Below, piece after piece: positions 33,515 through 42,983 of a DNA stretch of 64,000 bases. Origin of the DNA: Culex pipiens pallens (taxonomy: Eukaryota > Arthropoda > Insecta > Diptera > Culicidae). The stretch spans positions 118,174,010 through 118,238,009 of the forward strand of contig NC_068939.1 in assembly GCF_016801865.2 (NCBI RefSeq), written 5' to 3'. The notes beneath the pieces were generated by a model. The model was not told the origin of the DNA. It ran no database searches and worked only from the letters and a program-made list of their open reading frames with translations. Position numbers and translations under genes: made by a program. The stretch's first letter is position 1. The number at the start of each line of letters is the position of its first letter.

Positions 33515-33980
33515 ATTCTTTAGGAGTAGGGCTCTAAAATATATGATAGAATGTATTATTTGAATACAAATTCAAAGAAGTTTTACATTTTTTAGAAGGT
33601 TCATTCTACTTCGAGAGTAATTCGTTTCGAGACATGTTTGGACAAAAGTTGTGATACATTTTAGATGAATAAAAATAATGAATGTTTTAACTTTTTCAAC
33701 AAAGTTGCATGTATTTTGAGTTTTTTTTAGCAATTGTTCTGTTTTTCTCCACTTTGATGACTCAAACTGTTCGTTTGTGTTGTTTGTTTGTTGGTTGGTG
33801 TAATAATAACAAAAAAAAAACCTCACTGGTACTGATTTAAACTATGTACAAAAACTAAATTTGGGTGTCCTTCATCACGGGTTGAAGAAGGTTCGGAAAG
33901 AGTATTTTACGTGATTGCTAATTTTTGTCTTCTAAAGTGTGTTTGTGGTTGTGTGGGGTGTTTGTGTGAATTGGGATGAC
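33515..33980. other. AT-rich sequence downstream of the minus-strand cuticle-type gene
   Basis: This stretch should contain the 3' untranslated region of the gene at 33981-34595. I do not see a canonical AATAAA on the minus strand close to the stop codon. No other feature is recognised. Confidence 0.4.
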
Positions 33981-34595
33981 TTAGTGGTGGACCAGCACGG
34001 GGTGGGCGACGACGGACTTGTGGACAACTGGGACTGGGTGGACGGAGTGCACCACCGGCGAGGACACGTAGGTCTTGTGGACGACCGGGGCAGCGACGAC
34101 GGTCTTGGTGATGAGCGGGGCAGAGTGCACAACCGGGACGGTCTTGACGATCGGGGTGTGGTGGACGATCGGGGCGTGGTGGACGGCAACGACCGGGGCG
34201 TGGTGGGCCACGACGGCGTGCTTCACGACCGGGGCGTGGTGAACCACGTGGCTGTGTGAGGAGAGGAAGAGATCAGTTAGGACGTCGGTTGGGTTCCCGG
34301 TAGGATGGGTAACTTACGAGGACTGGTGGCTGACGGCCACAGGGGCGGCATGGACCACTGGGGTGTGGACAGCGTGGACAACCGGGGAGGAAGCCAGCAC
34401 GACACCTGGGGCTGGGGCGGCGACGGCGGCGGCGAACAGGCAGGACACAACGAACTGTAACGAGGAGGAGTAGGAGGTCAGTAACGAAGTCACGATCACC
34501 ATACACTTGTGTTTTTAATCCTTTGTAATGTCCTTGGTAATAGCACTTGGATATCACACTCTAGATCACTTTGTGTTACGCACCAGCTTGAACAT
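33981..34595 (-). CDS. Low-complexity Val/His/Ala/Pro-rich cuticle-type protein, 3 exons, 139 aa
   Basis: Exons on the minus strand are 34595-34584 (12 nt, MFKL), 34454-34318 (137 nt) and 34251-33981 (271 nt), totalling 420 nt, that is 139 codons plus stop. Intron 1 starts GTGCGT and ends TTACAG; intron 2 starts GTAAGT and ends ACACAG and splits a serine codon. The N-terminus is MFKLFVVSCLFAAAVAAPAP, a signal peptide probably cleaved around residue 16-17. The mature part is a run of PVVH, APVV and KTV-type units with many histidines, as in secreted low-complexity cuticular proteins of insects; the KTVPVV and HKTYV phrases recall the retinin-like or CPLCA-type group, but subfamily assignment is from memory. 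The exons are GC-rich against AT-rich flanks. A probable paralogue lies head to head 8.4 kb away at 42984. Confidence 0.85.
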
Positions 34596-34675
34596 TTTGA
34601 CGGTTTGTTGTTGTTTTGTTTACTAAACAAAAGTGTTGACTTAGATGAGGTTGCTTACAGTGCACTACAATTGAC

Positions 34676-34709
34676 TGACGATAATCGGTTGGGCCGGCTA
34701 GCTTTTATA
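34676..34709 (-). promoter_or_regulatory. TATA box and initiator of the minus-strand cuticle-type gene
   Basis: TATAAAAG on the minus strand (34709-34702) is followed by an insect-type initiator TCAGT (34678-34674) with its A at 34676, 33 nt from the first T of the TATA box. That spacing is standard and predicts an 81-nt 5' untranslated region before the ATG at 34595. Confidence 0.75.
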
Positions 34710-34719
34710 GTGAAAATAT

Positions 34720-35400
34720 CGCGTTGACGCGAACCGACTCGTGATCGCCAAGGAGTCAACGTCGCCGAAGTCGCCGTTCTCTCTCACTCTTGTAAGTTCT
34801 GCCGTACTATGCTCTCTCTGCACGCTGCTGCCAAGTTCAAGTGGAGGTCCTCGAGCAGAAAAAAAACGACACCCCGAAGTGACATATTAGGGTACAAACA
34901 CACACACAGCGCAGCACAACTTCAACCCCAAGAACACGATCTCAGCGACGATCAGGTTTGAAACCGTAAATTTTGAGGCGCGCGCGCGTACGCCTGAGAT
35001 CAGGTTTCCGGAGAGTCGTACTTCAACGAGCTTCCTAGACAGGCAGAGGGTGTGGAGGAGACCGCGCGCAGGTCAAACGCGCGCTGAACCTCGCGCCAAG
35101 ATCAGAGCGACCTGTGCGGGGAGGAGGAGGAGAAGGAGAGTTTGGGGAGGTGTCCTCGCCGCGTTGAGAGACACTTGAGAGGGGTTCGCCAATGCGGAGG
35201 TAAACTCGATTTGATCGCGCTGAACAGCTGAAACGGAGATCGCGCCTTAGTAATTATGCTGCACGCGAACGAATCGGTTGTGAGGTGTCGATTAAGTTTG
35301 GGTTGTTGTAATTTGGTTTGCCGTTCGATCAGTTGCAATGTGATATTGATAGAGTTAGAGTTTTGGATCAATAAATAATTCAAAAATTAAATAATTTGTT
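34720..35400. other. GC-rich upstream region of the minus-strand cuticle-type gene
   Basis: This stretch is much richer in G and C than its surroundings, with CGCGCGCGTACGCC near 34979-34992, GATCAGG twice (about 34950 and 34999) and GATCGCG twice near 35213-35242. It is placed as a proximal regulatory region, but no specific factor site is asserted. Confidence 0.35.
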
Positions 35401-37740
35401 TGTTTGTTTCATTTGAATGAAATTTCTTTACCATGAGTAAAATAATGCGTTTTAAATAAAATGTAAATACAGTTGTAGTTTTCCAGTAATTTTACGTTTC
35501 AAACATCTATGTTTGCTGGTGTTATTGGGGTTTTCATGAAAAGTCAACAGAAACTCGTGGTTTGTCCCGAATTCTGTTAAAGGAATGCAATTGCAATGAT
35601 TTATGGTGTCACAGAAGATTGTACTTGATTAGTAACAATAATTTTGTCAAATGGAACAAAAGTGTCAAACGATCAGGTGGTGATGGTCGGTTAAAGACAA
35701 AAAAACAGTTTCAATATTTTAGAAGATTTTTTTTTAGAAGAGTTGACTACGAAAATTATTAACGCCAAATTCATTCAAACTAACTTTAAAACTTGCTTTT
35801 AAAATTATTTTGTCATGGCGTAGGGAATAGTGGCGAAACTTGATCCTCTGGGACAAATGAGGACAGCGTGAGTTAAAAAGATTACTGTGATGTTCTAGAT
35901 CGTTTTGTGTAATTGACTCAAACTCTCTGTAGAATATGGATATTTTTTAATAATTGGGTTAAGTTTCACACGTTTTGCTGAAAAGCTACGCAAAAAAACA
36001 ATTAAAATTCATGAAAATAATATTATTAATTATCTATGAATTGATTGATGCACCTAATCATTTTACTATTTTTACAATCAATTGTTTAAAAAATGTCTTT
36101 TGGCACCAAAATTATTTTTTTTCTACAAACATAATGTCCCAAATCCGATTTTTTAAACAATGCAATAACATCATAAGTGAACATTTCTGAAAAAAAAACA
36201 TCGAAAAGTTCAGATAATTTACTAAAATATTATCTCATAAACATATAAGTTTGGACCTCTGGTTGCTAAGGATAAGAGAAAAACAAACAGGATAATTAAA
36301 GTTTTCAATGTTTCACCCAAGTCTCAGAGCCCCATTTTAAAATTCCAATATGTCAGCAACTTGTGATCTAGCTTTCAATGCTAAAAAATGAAAAAAAAAA
36401 AAAACTTTTGATAAAATACTTTTATCACCCAAACATAGTTTAATTTTTAATGCAAAAAGTTAATAGTTTTGTGAAAAAGTGCCGTTCTACACAAAATTGT
36501 CATAAGTAAATTTTGGGCGATTTTGACTAATGATCATTTTTAATTTTAGATTTACGTATTTTTTCGAAAATCTCATAAAATCTATTAATTTGTTTGGAAA
36601 CTCATTAAAAACGACGCATAATTGCTCCAGTATTCTCTTTACGGAATCATTAGTTTTACAAAGCATTGTTTACTTGTTTACTTGTTGTCTGGTTCGATCA
36701 GGGACACAGTAAAAAAAAATCATGGTAATATTACATCTGGGAAGAGGCCGTACATCTTTAATGTCAGAAATGTGTAATATCTAAAAATGTGTAATTTTAC
36801 AACTTTTCTGGTGCAATGTCACTTTTTCAGTCTAAATTGAGGTAAAATTTCATTATAAAAGAGGTAATATTCAACATTCCAAAATTAAACCATCAAAATT
36901 TACAATATTTTTACAGTGGACATATAGGGCAAATAGGAACTCCAGTCGAAACATTTCATAGCATTTTTTTAGTTGCACTTTTTTGAACATGGAACAAGAT
37001 GATCAGAAATCACTCACAAAACAATAAAAAAAAAAAAAATTTGTTGATTTTTATGTGCACATTCACAAACACTGAAAATGTACAGTTAGTTCTAAGAACC
37101 CAGAGGAAATCCAGATCGAGTTTTTTTTATCTGTTTGTCTTTGAAGCGTACACAGAAAATATGATGGTAAAATTCATCAGGAAATGGTGACAAATGTGGT
37201 GTCAAAAAACATGTGTTGATTAATTATTCATCAGTTTCTGGTAAATTTTTATCAGGTTCACATTTTTAAACATTTTTTTAAAGTAATATTACTCAAAAAG
37301 AGATAATATTCAACCAACCAAAATTTCAACCTTCCAAAATATTTTTTTTCTGTCTTTAATTTCGAATTCAACATTAGTTTAGGCTAAATTAACCAAAAAA
37401 AATATCCCCTACAAAAAGTAAATCTACAGTTGTCAGTACTTTTCAAAATGACCAATCTATGTTTTTTGCCTTCGAGCCATAAATAATTTGCATAAATAAT
37501 CACTTTTAGGAACGCTCTGAACTAGTGATTTATGTAAAATCACACCATTTTACGGCAAAAAATTTTTTCGAGATGAGCAAACATATTTACTCTTGATCGT
37601 GACTACGCGCAAAAATAGCTTATTTTCTGCGATATCCATAACCAGCACAACCCAGGTCTATCCAGTACCTCCGCCGAATCAGTAATTACATGGTACTTAA
37701 ACACTCTAAAGTATCAAACATGAAAACACTATGATTTTGC
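35400..37740. other. AT-rich intergenic sequence
   Basis: No supported gene. GTAATATTAC-type motifs at about 36724 and 37284 are each followed by GAGGTAATATTCAAC or GAGATAATATTCAACC and CCAAAAT at about 36863 and 37300, suggesting fragments of one small repeat. Confidence 0.35.
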
Positions 37741-38135
37741 AGGATTGTGATGTACTTCTTAGAGAACAGAGCAGAACAGAGCATTAAACGTAGGAAGCAA
37801 AGGTACGGTCAGGCATCCGCAAAAAAAAAGGGGTTCAAACCAGTCCGGACTCGGCGATGACATGTGTATTATTAAGGGGAGCCTCCACCGAAGCCCACAT
37901 ACTCTGGTCGGCCTATCGATCGAGTAGGGTTGATAAGTTGAAGACCTCTACCGCAAACCACAAGTACTGCTGACAATACGGGGGTTGTCGCTCTGGAAGC
38001 TGTGCGGTGTACCTTTTGTGTACAAGTGGGACAGAATGAAAACATCGTTGGCTCTCGTTCTTGTTCTCTATTGGATAAATTTACGGTGGTGGCTCGAACG
38101 TAAGTGCAGAAATTTGCGAAGGCGCTTAGGCCGTT
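37740..38135. other. Unassigned balanced-composition segment
   Basis: This 400-bp segment (for example AGAGCAGAACAGAGCATTAA and AATACGGGGGTTGTCGCTCT) stands out from AT-rich flanks. It has no long frame, terminal repeat or relative in the window. It could be part of a retroelement untranslated region or a unique sequence. Confidence 0.3.
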
Positions 38136-38139
38136 AAAG

Positions 38140-38560
38140 TTTATGTTGCCCCCCCTTCAAAATTGGTCTGAAAAATCAGGGGGCAAAAAACATATTTTTC
38201 CAAAAAACTTCAAAATTTCTATGAAAATAGAAGTCTAATTAACAAAAAAACAATCTTAAATGCATTTTTCTGCATTGATAATCATATTTAGCATGTTTGC
38301 GCTTGTTTAAAAATGTTTTGATTTTTTTTTATTAAATTCCAAAAAATATATTTTTCGCAAAAAATAAAATTTTCGTCAATACTTAGATATTTTGGAAACT
38401 AATGATGGCAAAACAACTGGACAGGTGTATAATGCAAACACTTTTTTAATTAAAATGTTAAAACCATGGCTCGTAATTTCAATTTTTGCTTTTTTTTTTT
38501 TTTGCCCCCCCCCCCCCCCCTTTCCACTTTGGTCAGAGGCGAGAGACATAAACTTCAAAA
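38140..38560. repeat. C-rich dispersed repeat, copy at 38 kb
   Basis: It starts near TGCCCCCCCTTCAAAATTGG with AAAAATCAGGGGGCAAAAAA, then AATTTCTATGAAAATAGAAG, TGATGGCAAAACAACTGGAC and a poly-C run at about 38503-38520. The same order of landmarks occurs at 44185-44550 and, split by another element, at 53158-53340 plus 54720-54900. Confidence 0.6.
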
Positions 38561-39090
38561 AATATTTGCAACGGCCTTATTAATGTAAATAAATTTGCAA
38601 AAAAAAAAGTTAAGAAGAATCAAATTCTACATCTGAAGTTACTTCCTGTTGGGATGTCAATATTTGCAATAATTAGTGTTTTTTGCTTTACCTTTCATTC
38701 TATTTATGGCAAATTATCAAACATCCGAATGTATGTGAAAGCTAATTTTCAAGATAACTTTTGAACTACTCATCGGAACTCCAAACAATTCAATAGCGAC
38801 GTATGGGACCCTTAAACCGAGTCGATTGCATTGGGTGAGTTTTCAAAAAGCCGTAAGAGCCACTGTGACCTCCGACACTAATATTCGTTTTTCTTCAAAT
38901 TGTAATAAAATTTTATTTATTTTTAGTTTGGGGGACTTGAAAGACGTGGAGATGAACAATCTTAAGTATTTTTGAAATAGGTTTTTCGTAAGTAGGTCGA
39001 ATACCGAGGCAAGAAGACTTTATTTACCATTGGCTCTTACGTCTTTTTAAAAACTAATCCGAGAAAAGTTAATTTTTTAGGCAATCTACG
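38561..39090. other. AT-rich spacer
   Basis: At 38700-38830 a degenerate relative of the 164-bp-core element's flank may be present (AACTTTTGAACTACTCATCG, AATTCAATAGCGACGTATGG). Nothing else is recognised. Confidence 0.3.
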
Positions 39091-39450
39091 CCTTCTACGA
39101 CTAATTTTATCAATGGCATCAGAGCAAACCTCAAAAAATCAGTTAAAATCAGGGATACCATATTAGAGAAAAAAAAATATTAAAAACATGCTTTTTTGTT
39201 TTCGAAAAAAATAGTTTTAGACGTATTGTACAACAATTACAGCCATTGGTGCCAATATGTAAAACCAACAGAAACCCAAAATATGACCAATAATCGATAA
39301 TTCGTTGCTTTCACCAATTCTAAGGGCAGATTCAGATTCATCGGGCAAAATTATATGGAGAATCATGTAGCTGGAAAATTTTAGAATTTTGTAAGGGCGG
39401 TCCCATACACTTTTCTCTTAAAAATTAGAAAATTTCAAATGAAAATATTT
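39090..39450. repeat. Dispersed repeat related to 29800-30210
   Basis: Shared phrases are TACGCCTTCTACGA, GCATCAGAGCAAACCTC and, further on, GGGCGGTCCCATACACTTTT. The sequence has no open frame or terminal repeat. Confidence 0.45.
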
Positions 39451-39631
39451 TCAGTTTGAAGAAAAACTTCAACGTTTGTAGTATCCAAGAATTCTTTGTT
39501 CATGTGCAACCGAATGCATACAATTTAGCTTGTGTTTTTTTTAGATATTTATGTTTTAAAATTGCACGTTTCTTACTTTAAATTAGCTGTAACTATTTAC
39601 CCTTAAAACAAAAATATTTTTTTTTCAAACC

Positions 39632-39982
39632 ACGATCAAATGCGGTAAGATCACCAAGATGCTCTATTCTCCCATCAACCGGCGGTCCCACCTGGATATC
39701 AACTCTAAGCTGCTGCTCTACAAGACGGTGTTCAAGCCGGCGATGACGTACGGTTACCCGGCGTGGTACGACTGTGCCGCTTCCCACCGGAAGAAACTTC
39801 AAGTCAAGCAGAACCGGCTGTTGAAGATGATGCTAAATCTAGATCCTTTTTACCCGACTGACGACGTCCACAGGATGGCTAAGAAGGAGTTGATCAACGA
39901 TTGGCTCCAGCGAGTGCTACCGAAGTTCTGGATGGGGTGTGCCACCTCAGTCAACCCCCTGCTGCAGCGGTTGTCCCCTTGA
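39632..39982 (+). pseudogene. C-terminal tail of a Jockey-clade (Juan-like) reverse transcriptase, 5'-truncated
   Basis: A continuous plus-strand frame of about 116 codons ends at TGA 39980-39982. It contains LLLYKTVFKPAMTYGYPAW and SHRKKLQVKQNRLLKMMLNL, matching by memory the region downstream of the reverse transcriptase catalytic domain in Jockey/Juan-type LINEs (the conserved YK-PxxTYG-PxW and LQxxQN blocks). The catalytic YxDD motif is absent because the copy begins abruptly at about 39630, as expected from incomplete reverse transcription. The stretch 39983-40140 is the probable 3' untranslated region. The segment is GC-richer than its neighbours. Confidence 0.85.
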
Positions 39983-40165
39983 GCTGTGATATTAGAATAA
40001 GTAACGCCTCCTTTCCTCTAACTATCCCATATCTATTAGCTATTTCGAAGGTTATTTTTGCATTTTTTTCCTTCTCTGTCCAATTCGTTCTCCTTAGTAA
40101 GAGTAAACTCTTTCCCCATTAAGAACAAATCAGCTGTTGAAAGGTAACCCTGAATTGCTATGTTA
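39983..40165 (+). mobile_element. Probable 3' untranslated region of the Jockey-like remnant
   Basis: Non-coding sequence of pyrimidine-rich character follows the reverse transcriptase stop codon and ends where the 164-bp-core element begins. A poly-A tail is not clearly seen. Confidence 0.4.
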
Positions 40166-40170
40166 AAAAC

Positions 40171-41545
40171 TAACTTAATCCACCTACGTGGTTGATGCCT
40201 TCCTCACTTTTTACCAACAATGGGTAATATGAGTGGTTTGGACACATATTTCAGCTATTTTTTTTAGATCCAGAAAAATACGTACACACATATAACTTAA
40301 GTAATCATAACTCGAGACAAGGTTGCCAGATCAACAATGTTGTGAGCTCGTTAGAAAGGTTTTTCGATTACCTAACCAACGATGGGTCGGATGGTGGATC
40401 CGGACATAGTTTACATACGTTTAAGTGGGATCCGGCTTCAAAAAAGTGCATCAATATCACTTAGGTGGACATATCTCGAGACAGAGTTGCCAGATCTTCC
40501 ATGTTTTGGACTCGTTTGAAAGGTTTTTTGATAACCTAACCAACGATGGGTCGGATGGTGGATCCGGACATAGTTTACATACATTTAAGTGAGATCCGGC
40601 TTCCAAAAAGTACATAAATATTACTTAAGTGGCCATATCTCGAGACAGGGTTGCCAGATCTTCAATGTTTTGGACTCGTTGGAAAGGTTTTTTGATAACC
40701 TAACCAACGATGGGTCGGATGGTGGATCCGGACATAGTTTACATACATTTAAGTGAGATCCGGCTTCCAAAAAGTACATAAATATTACTTAAGTGGCCAT
40801 ATCTCGAGACAGGGTTGCCAGATCTTCAATGTTTTGGACTCGTTGGAAAGGTTTTTTGATAACCTAACCAACGATGGGTCGGATGGTGGATCCGGACATA
40901 GTTTACATACATTTAAGTGAGATCCGGCTTCCAAAAAGTACATAAATATTACTTAAGTGGCCATATCTCGAGACAGGGTTGCCAGATCTTCAATGTTTTG
41001 GACTCGTTGGAAAGGTTTTTTGATAACCTAACCAACGATGGGTCGGATGGTGGATCCGGACATAGTTTACATACATTTAAGTAAGATCCGGCTTCCAAAA
41101 ACTACATAAATATTACTTAAGTGGCTATATCTCGAGACAGGGTTGCCAGATCTTCAATGTTTTGAACTCGTTGGAAAGGTCTTTTGATTACCTAACCAAC
41201 GATGGGTTGGATGATGGATCCGGACATAGTTTTCATGCATATAAGTGAGATCCGGATAAATGTGAAAACACATTTTTATATATAACTTTTGAACTATGGG
41301 ACCCTAAACCAATTCGAATGCAACCGGTTTGATCAAAATCGGTCCAGCCAGTGCTGAGAAAACTTGGCAAGAATTTTAAACACATACATACATACACACA
41401 TACACACACACACATACACACACAGACATTTGTTCAGTTTTCGATTCTGAGTCGATAGGTATACATGAATATAGGTCTACGAGCTGTTTTTCAAAAGTTC
41501 AATTTTCGAGCAGGATTATAGCCTTACCTCAGTGAGGAAGGCAAA
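40171..41545 (+). mobile_element. Element with 164-bp satellite core, forward copy
   Basis: The left end reads CTAACTTAATCCACCTACGT; GCCTTCCTCACT (40197-40208) and AGTGAGGAAGGC (41531-41542) are the inverted pair. The core carries GGACATAGTTT at 40402, 40566, 40730, 40894, 41058 and 41222: exactly 164 bp each time. Adjacent core copies are almost identical. A (CA)n tract lies at about 41385-41425, followed by CGATTCTGAGTCGATAGGTA and TATAGCCTTACCTCAG. It is the mirror image of 30331-32304 without the nested MITEs. Confidence 0.85.
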
Positions 41546-41785
41546 AACGGACTTTTGAGGGTTTGCTATGATGATATTGATAAAATTAGTCTGGGAAGGT
41601 GAGTCGTGATCGTGAACCACCCTTATTTTTAACCAAGCCAAAAGTTGCTCCTATCCATTTGCAACAACTCTTCTGAAAACACCAAAGCTTCCAAAACTTC
41701 AATTTTTTTTTTGCGGGAAATCTAATTTCCACTTAATTTTGCGATCTTGTGCTTTGTCAGCACTAATATGTTACATGTTTGCATG
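41546..41785. repeat. Dispersed repeat related to 29570-29720, reverse
   Basis: GTGAACCACCCTTATTTTT, AAAAGTTGCTCCTATCC and CAACAACTCTTCTGAAAACA are reverse complements of phrases at 29570-29720. As at that locus, the segment lies next to an end of the 164-bp-core element. Confidence 0.5.
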
Positions 41786-41789
41786 TACG

Positions 41790-42085
41790 ACCGAGCCACG
41801 TAGCCCTGTGGTAACGCTTCCGCCTCGTAAGCGGTAGATCGGGGTTCAAATCCCGGCTCGGACCAACACAACTGGTGATCTTTTCCCTTCTGGATTCGAT
41901 TGCTTAGTAAAGGGAAGGTAGTGTATCGTCACAAGCTGGACCTTATAATGACACCTTAGGGAAGGCGACCTATGGAATGTTAACATTCACCTTAACATGT
42001 TAACATTAAGTTAAGATTTAGCCACTGAATCCGCTTTGTAAATGCGGCCCCGATACTCTTCATGGGTCATGGGAAAAATTTACTT
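41790..42085 (+). mobile_element. Thr-type tRNA-derived SINE, plus copy
   Basis: The head GACCGAGCCACGTAGCCCTG, anticodon loop CTCGTAA and B box GGGGTTCAAATCC are followed by the same body as 33205-33514 (CTTAGTAAAGGGAAGGTAGT, GGCGACCTATGGAATGTTAA, GCCACTGAATCCGCTTTGTA). It ends in TTTACTTACTTTGCTT. The two copies lie in opposite orientation around the space between the two cuticle-type genes. Confidence 0.85.
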
Positions 42086-42089
42086 ACTT

Positions 42090-42850
42090 TGCTTGTTTGC
42101 TTAGTGGCCAATCTACAATCCCTTAACTTGAGAATAGTTAAGTTGGTTCGAATTGATTGCGGTTATCTAAAATCAACTAAAAAAACTTGTTGGCCTATTA
42201 TATGTTGCTATGCAGATGTTTGATTACCTTTGATAAGGAAACGTCAACTTACCGAACCATACGTCAACCGAACCGCATATGGTCGTCTTGTCCCACTTTC
42301 CCCTAACTTATTTGCTTACTTCACCACATTAGAAGATCAGATTCCTTTCCATGGGTTCAAATTCCTACGCTACGTACAATGTTCTAGGTAAAGTTAAGTG
42401 GTAACTTCGGTCCAAATTTGGTCAAGCTACTTAGAGTGATCATAAGGTTTGCCAGTGTTGCCAGATCTTTAACATCTTTTTCTCTTCAAGTTAGGTCGAA
42501 TGTTTTAAAAGATTTTATGTTTCCTAAAAGCAACTGTTCTTTAAAGCTCCAAATCGACATTCCCAAGGATCCTTCAGTACATTGACCACCTGGTATGGCA
42601 TGGTCCCTCAGCATCACCGCATCAAACCGCACCATCATCTCCGTCCGAAGCGAGCTGTGAGCATTTAAAGTTCTGCTGCTGATCATATGAACCGCCAATT
42701 ACGCTGGCTTCGCCGGGATCTTCTTCGGATGCTTTCGGGGGTTCGATTTCAGGCAGTTCTTGGTTATTGATTTGTGGTCTATGTAATTGGAGCAATTAGT
42801 GCATTACGTGTGCTCAGTTGTGCCGACTTTTGAGAAGGGGATTCCAATTG
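42090..42850. other. Upstream region of the plus-strand cuticle-type gene
   Basis: The composition becomes balanced from about 42550 towards the promoter. No gene or repeat is recognised. It is likely to contain regulatory sequence for the gene starting at 42984. Confidence 0.35.
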
Positions 42851-42856
42851 TTCTAA

Positions 42857-42893
42857 TATAAATATCGACGGATGAGTTCCGAGCTGTATCAAA
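42857..42893 (+). promoter_or_regulatory. TATA box and probable start site of the plus-strand cuticle-type gene
   Basis: TATAAATA at 42857-42864 is followed by ATCAAAG with its central A near 42891, 34 nt downstream. This is a reasonable though not perfect insect initiator and predicts a 5' untranslated region of about 93 nt before the ATG at 42984. Confidence 0.6.
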
Positions 42894-42983
42894 GTGTCTT
42901 TGCAGTAGTTCCAAGCAACAGCAACAGCAGCAGTTTCAATTGTTCCGGATTATCCCGTCAAAGAAAAACCTCGCAACTTCAAA

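Noticed and set aside
33939..34259. 106-codon plus-strand frame rich in D, G and V
   Set aside because: It is the antisense shadow of exon 3 of the minus-strand cuticle-type gene.
41790..41865. A functional tRNA-Thr(CGT) gene
   Set aside because: The same tRNA-like head is followed by an identical 220-bp body at 33205-33514, which marks both as SINEs.
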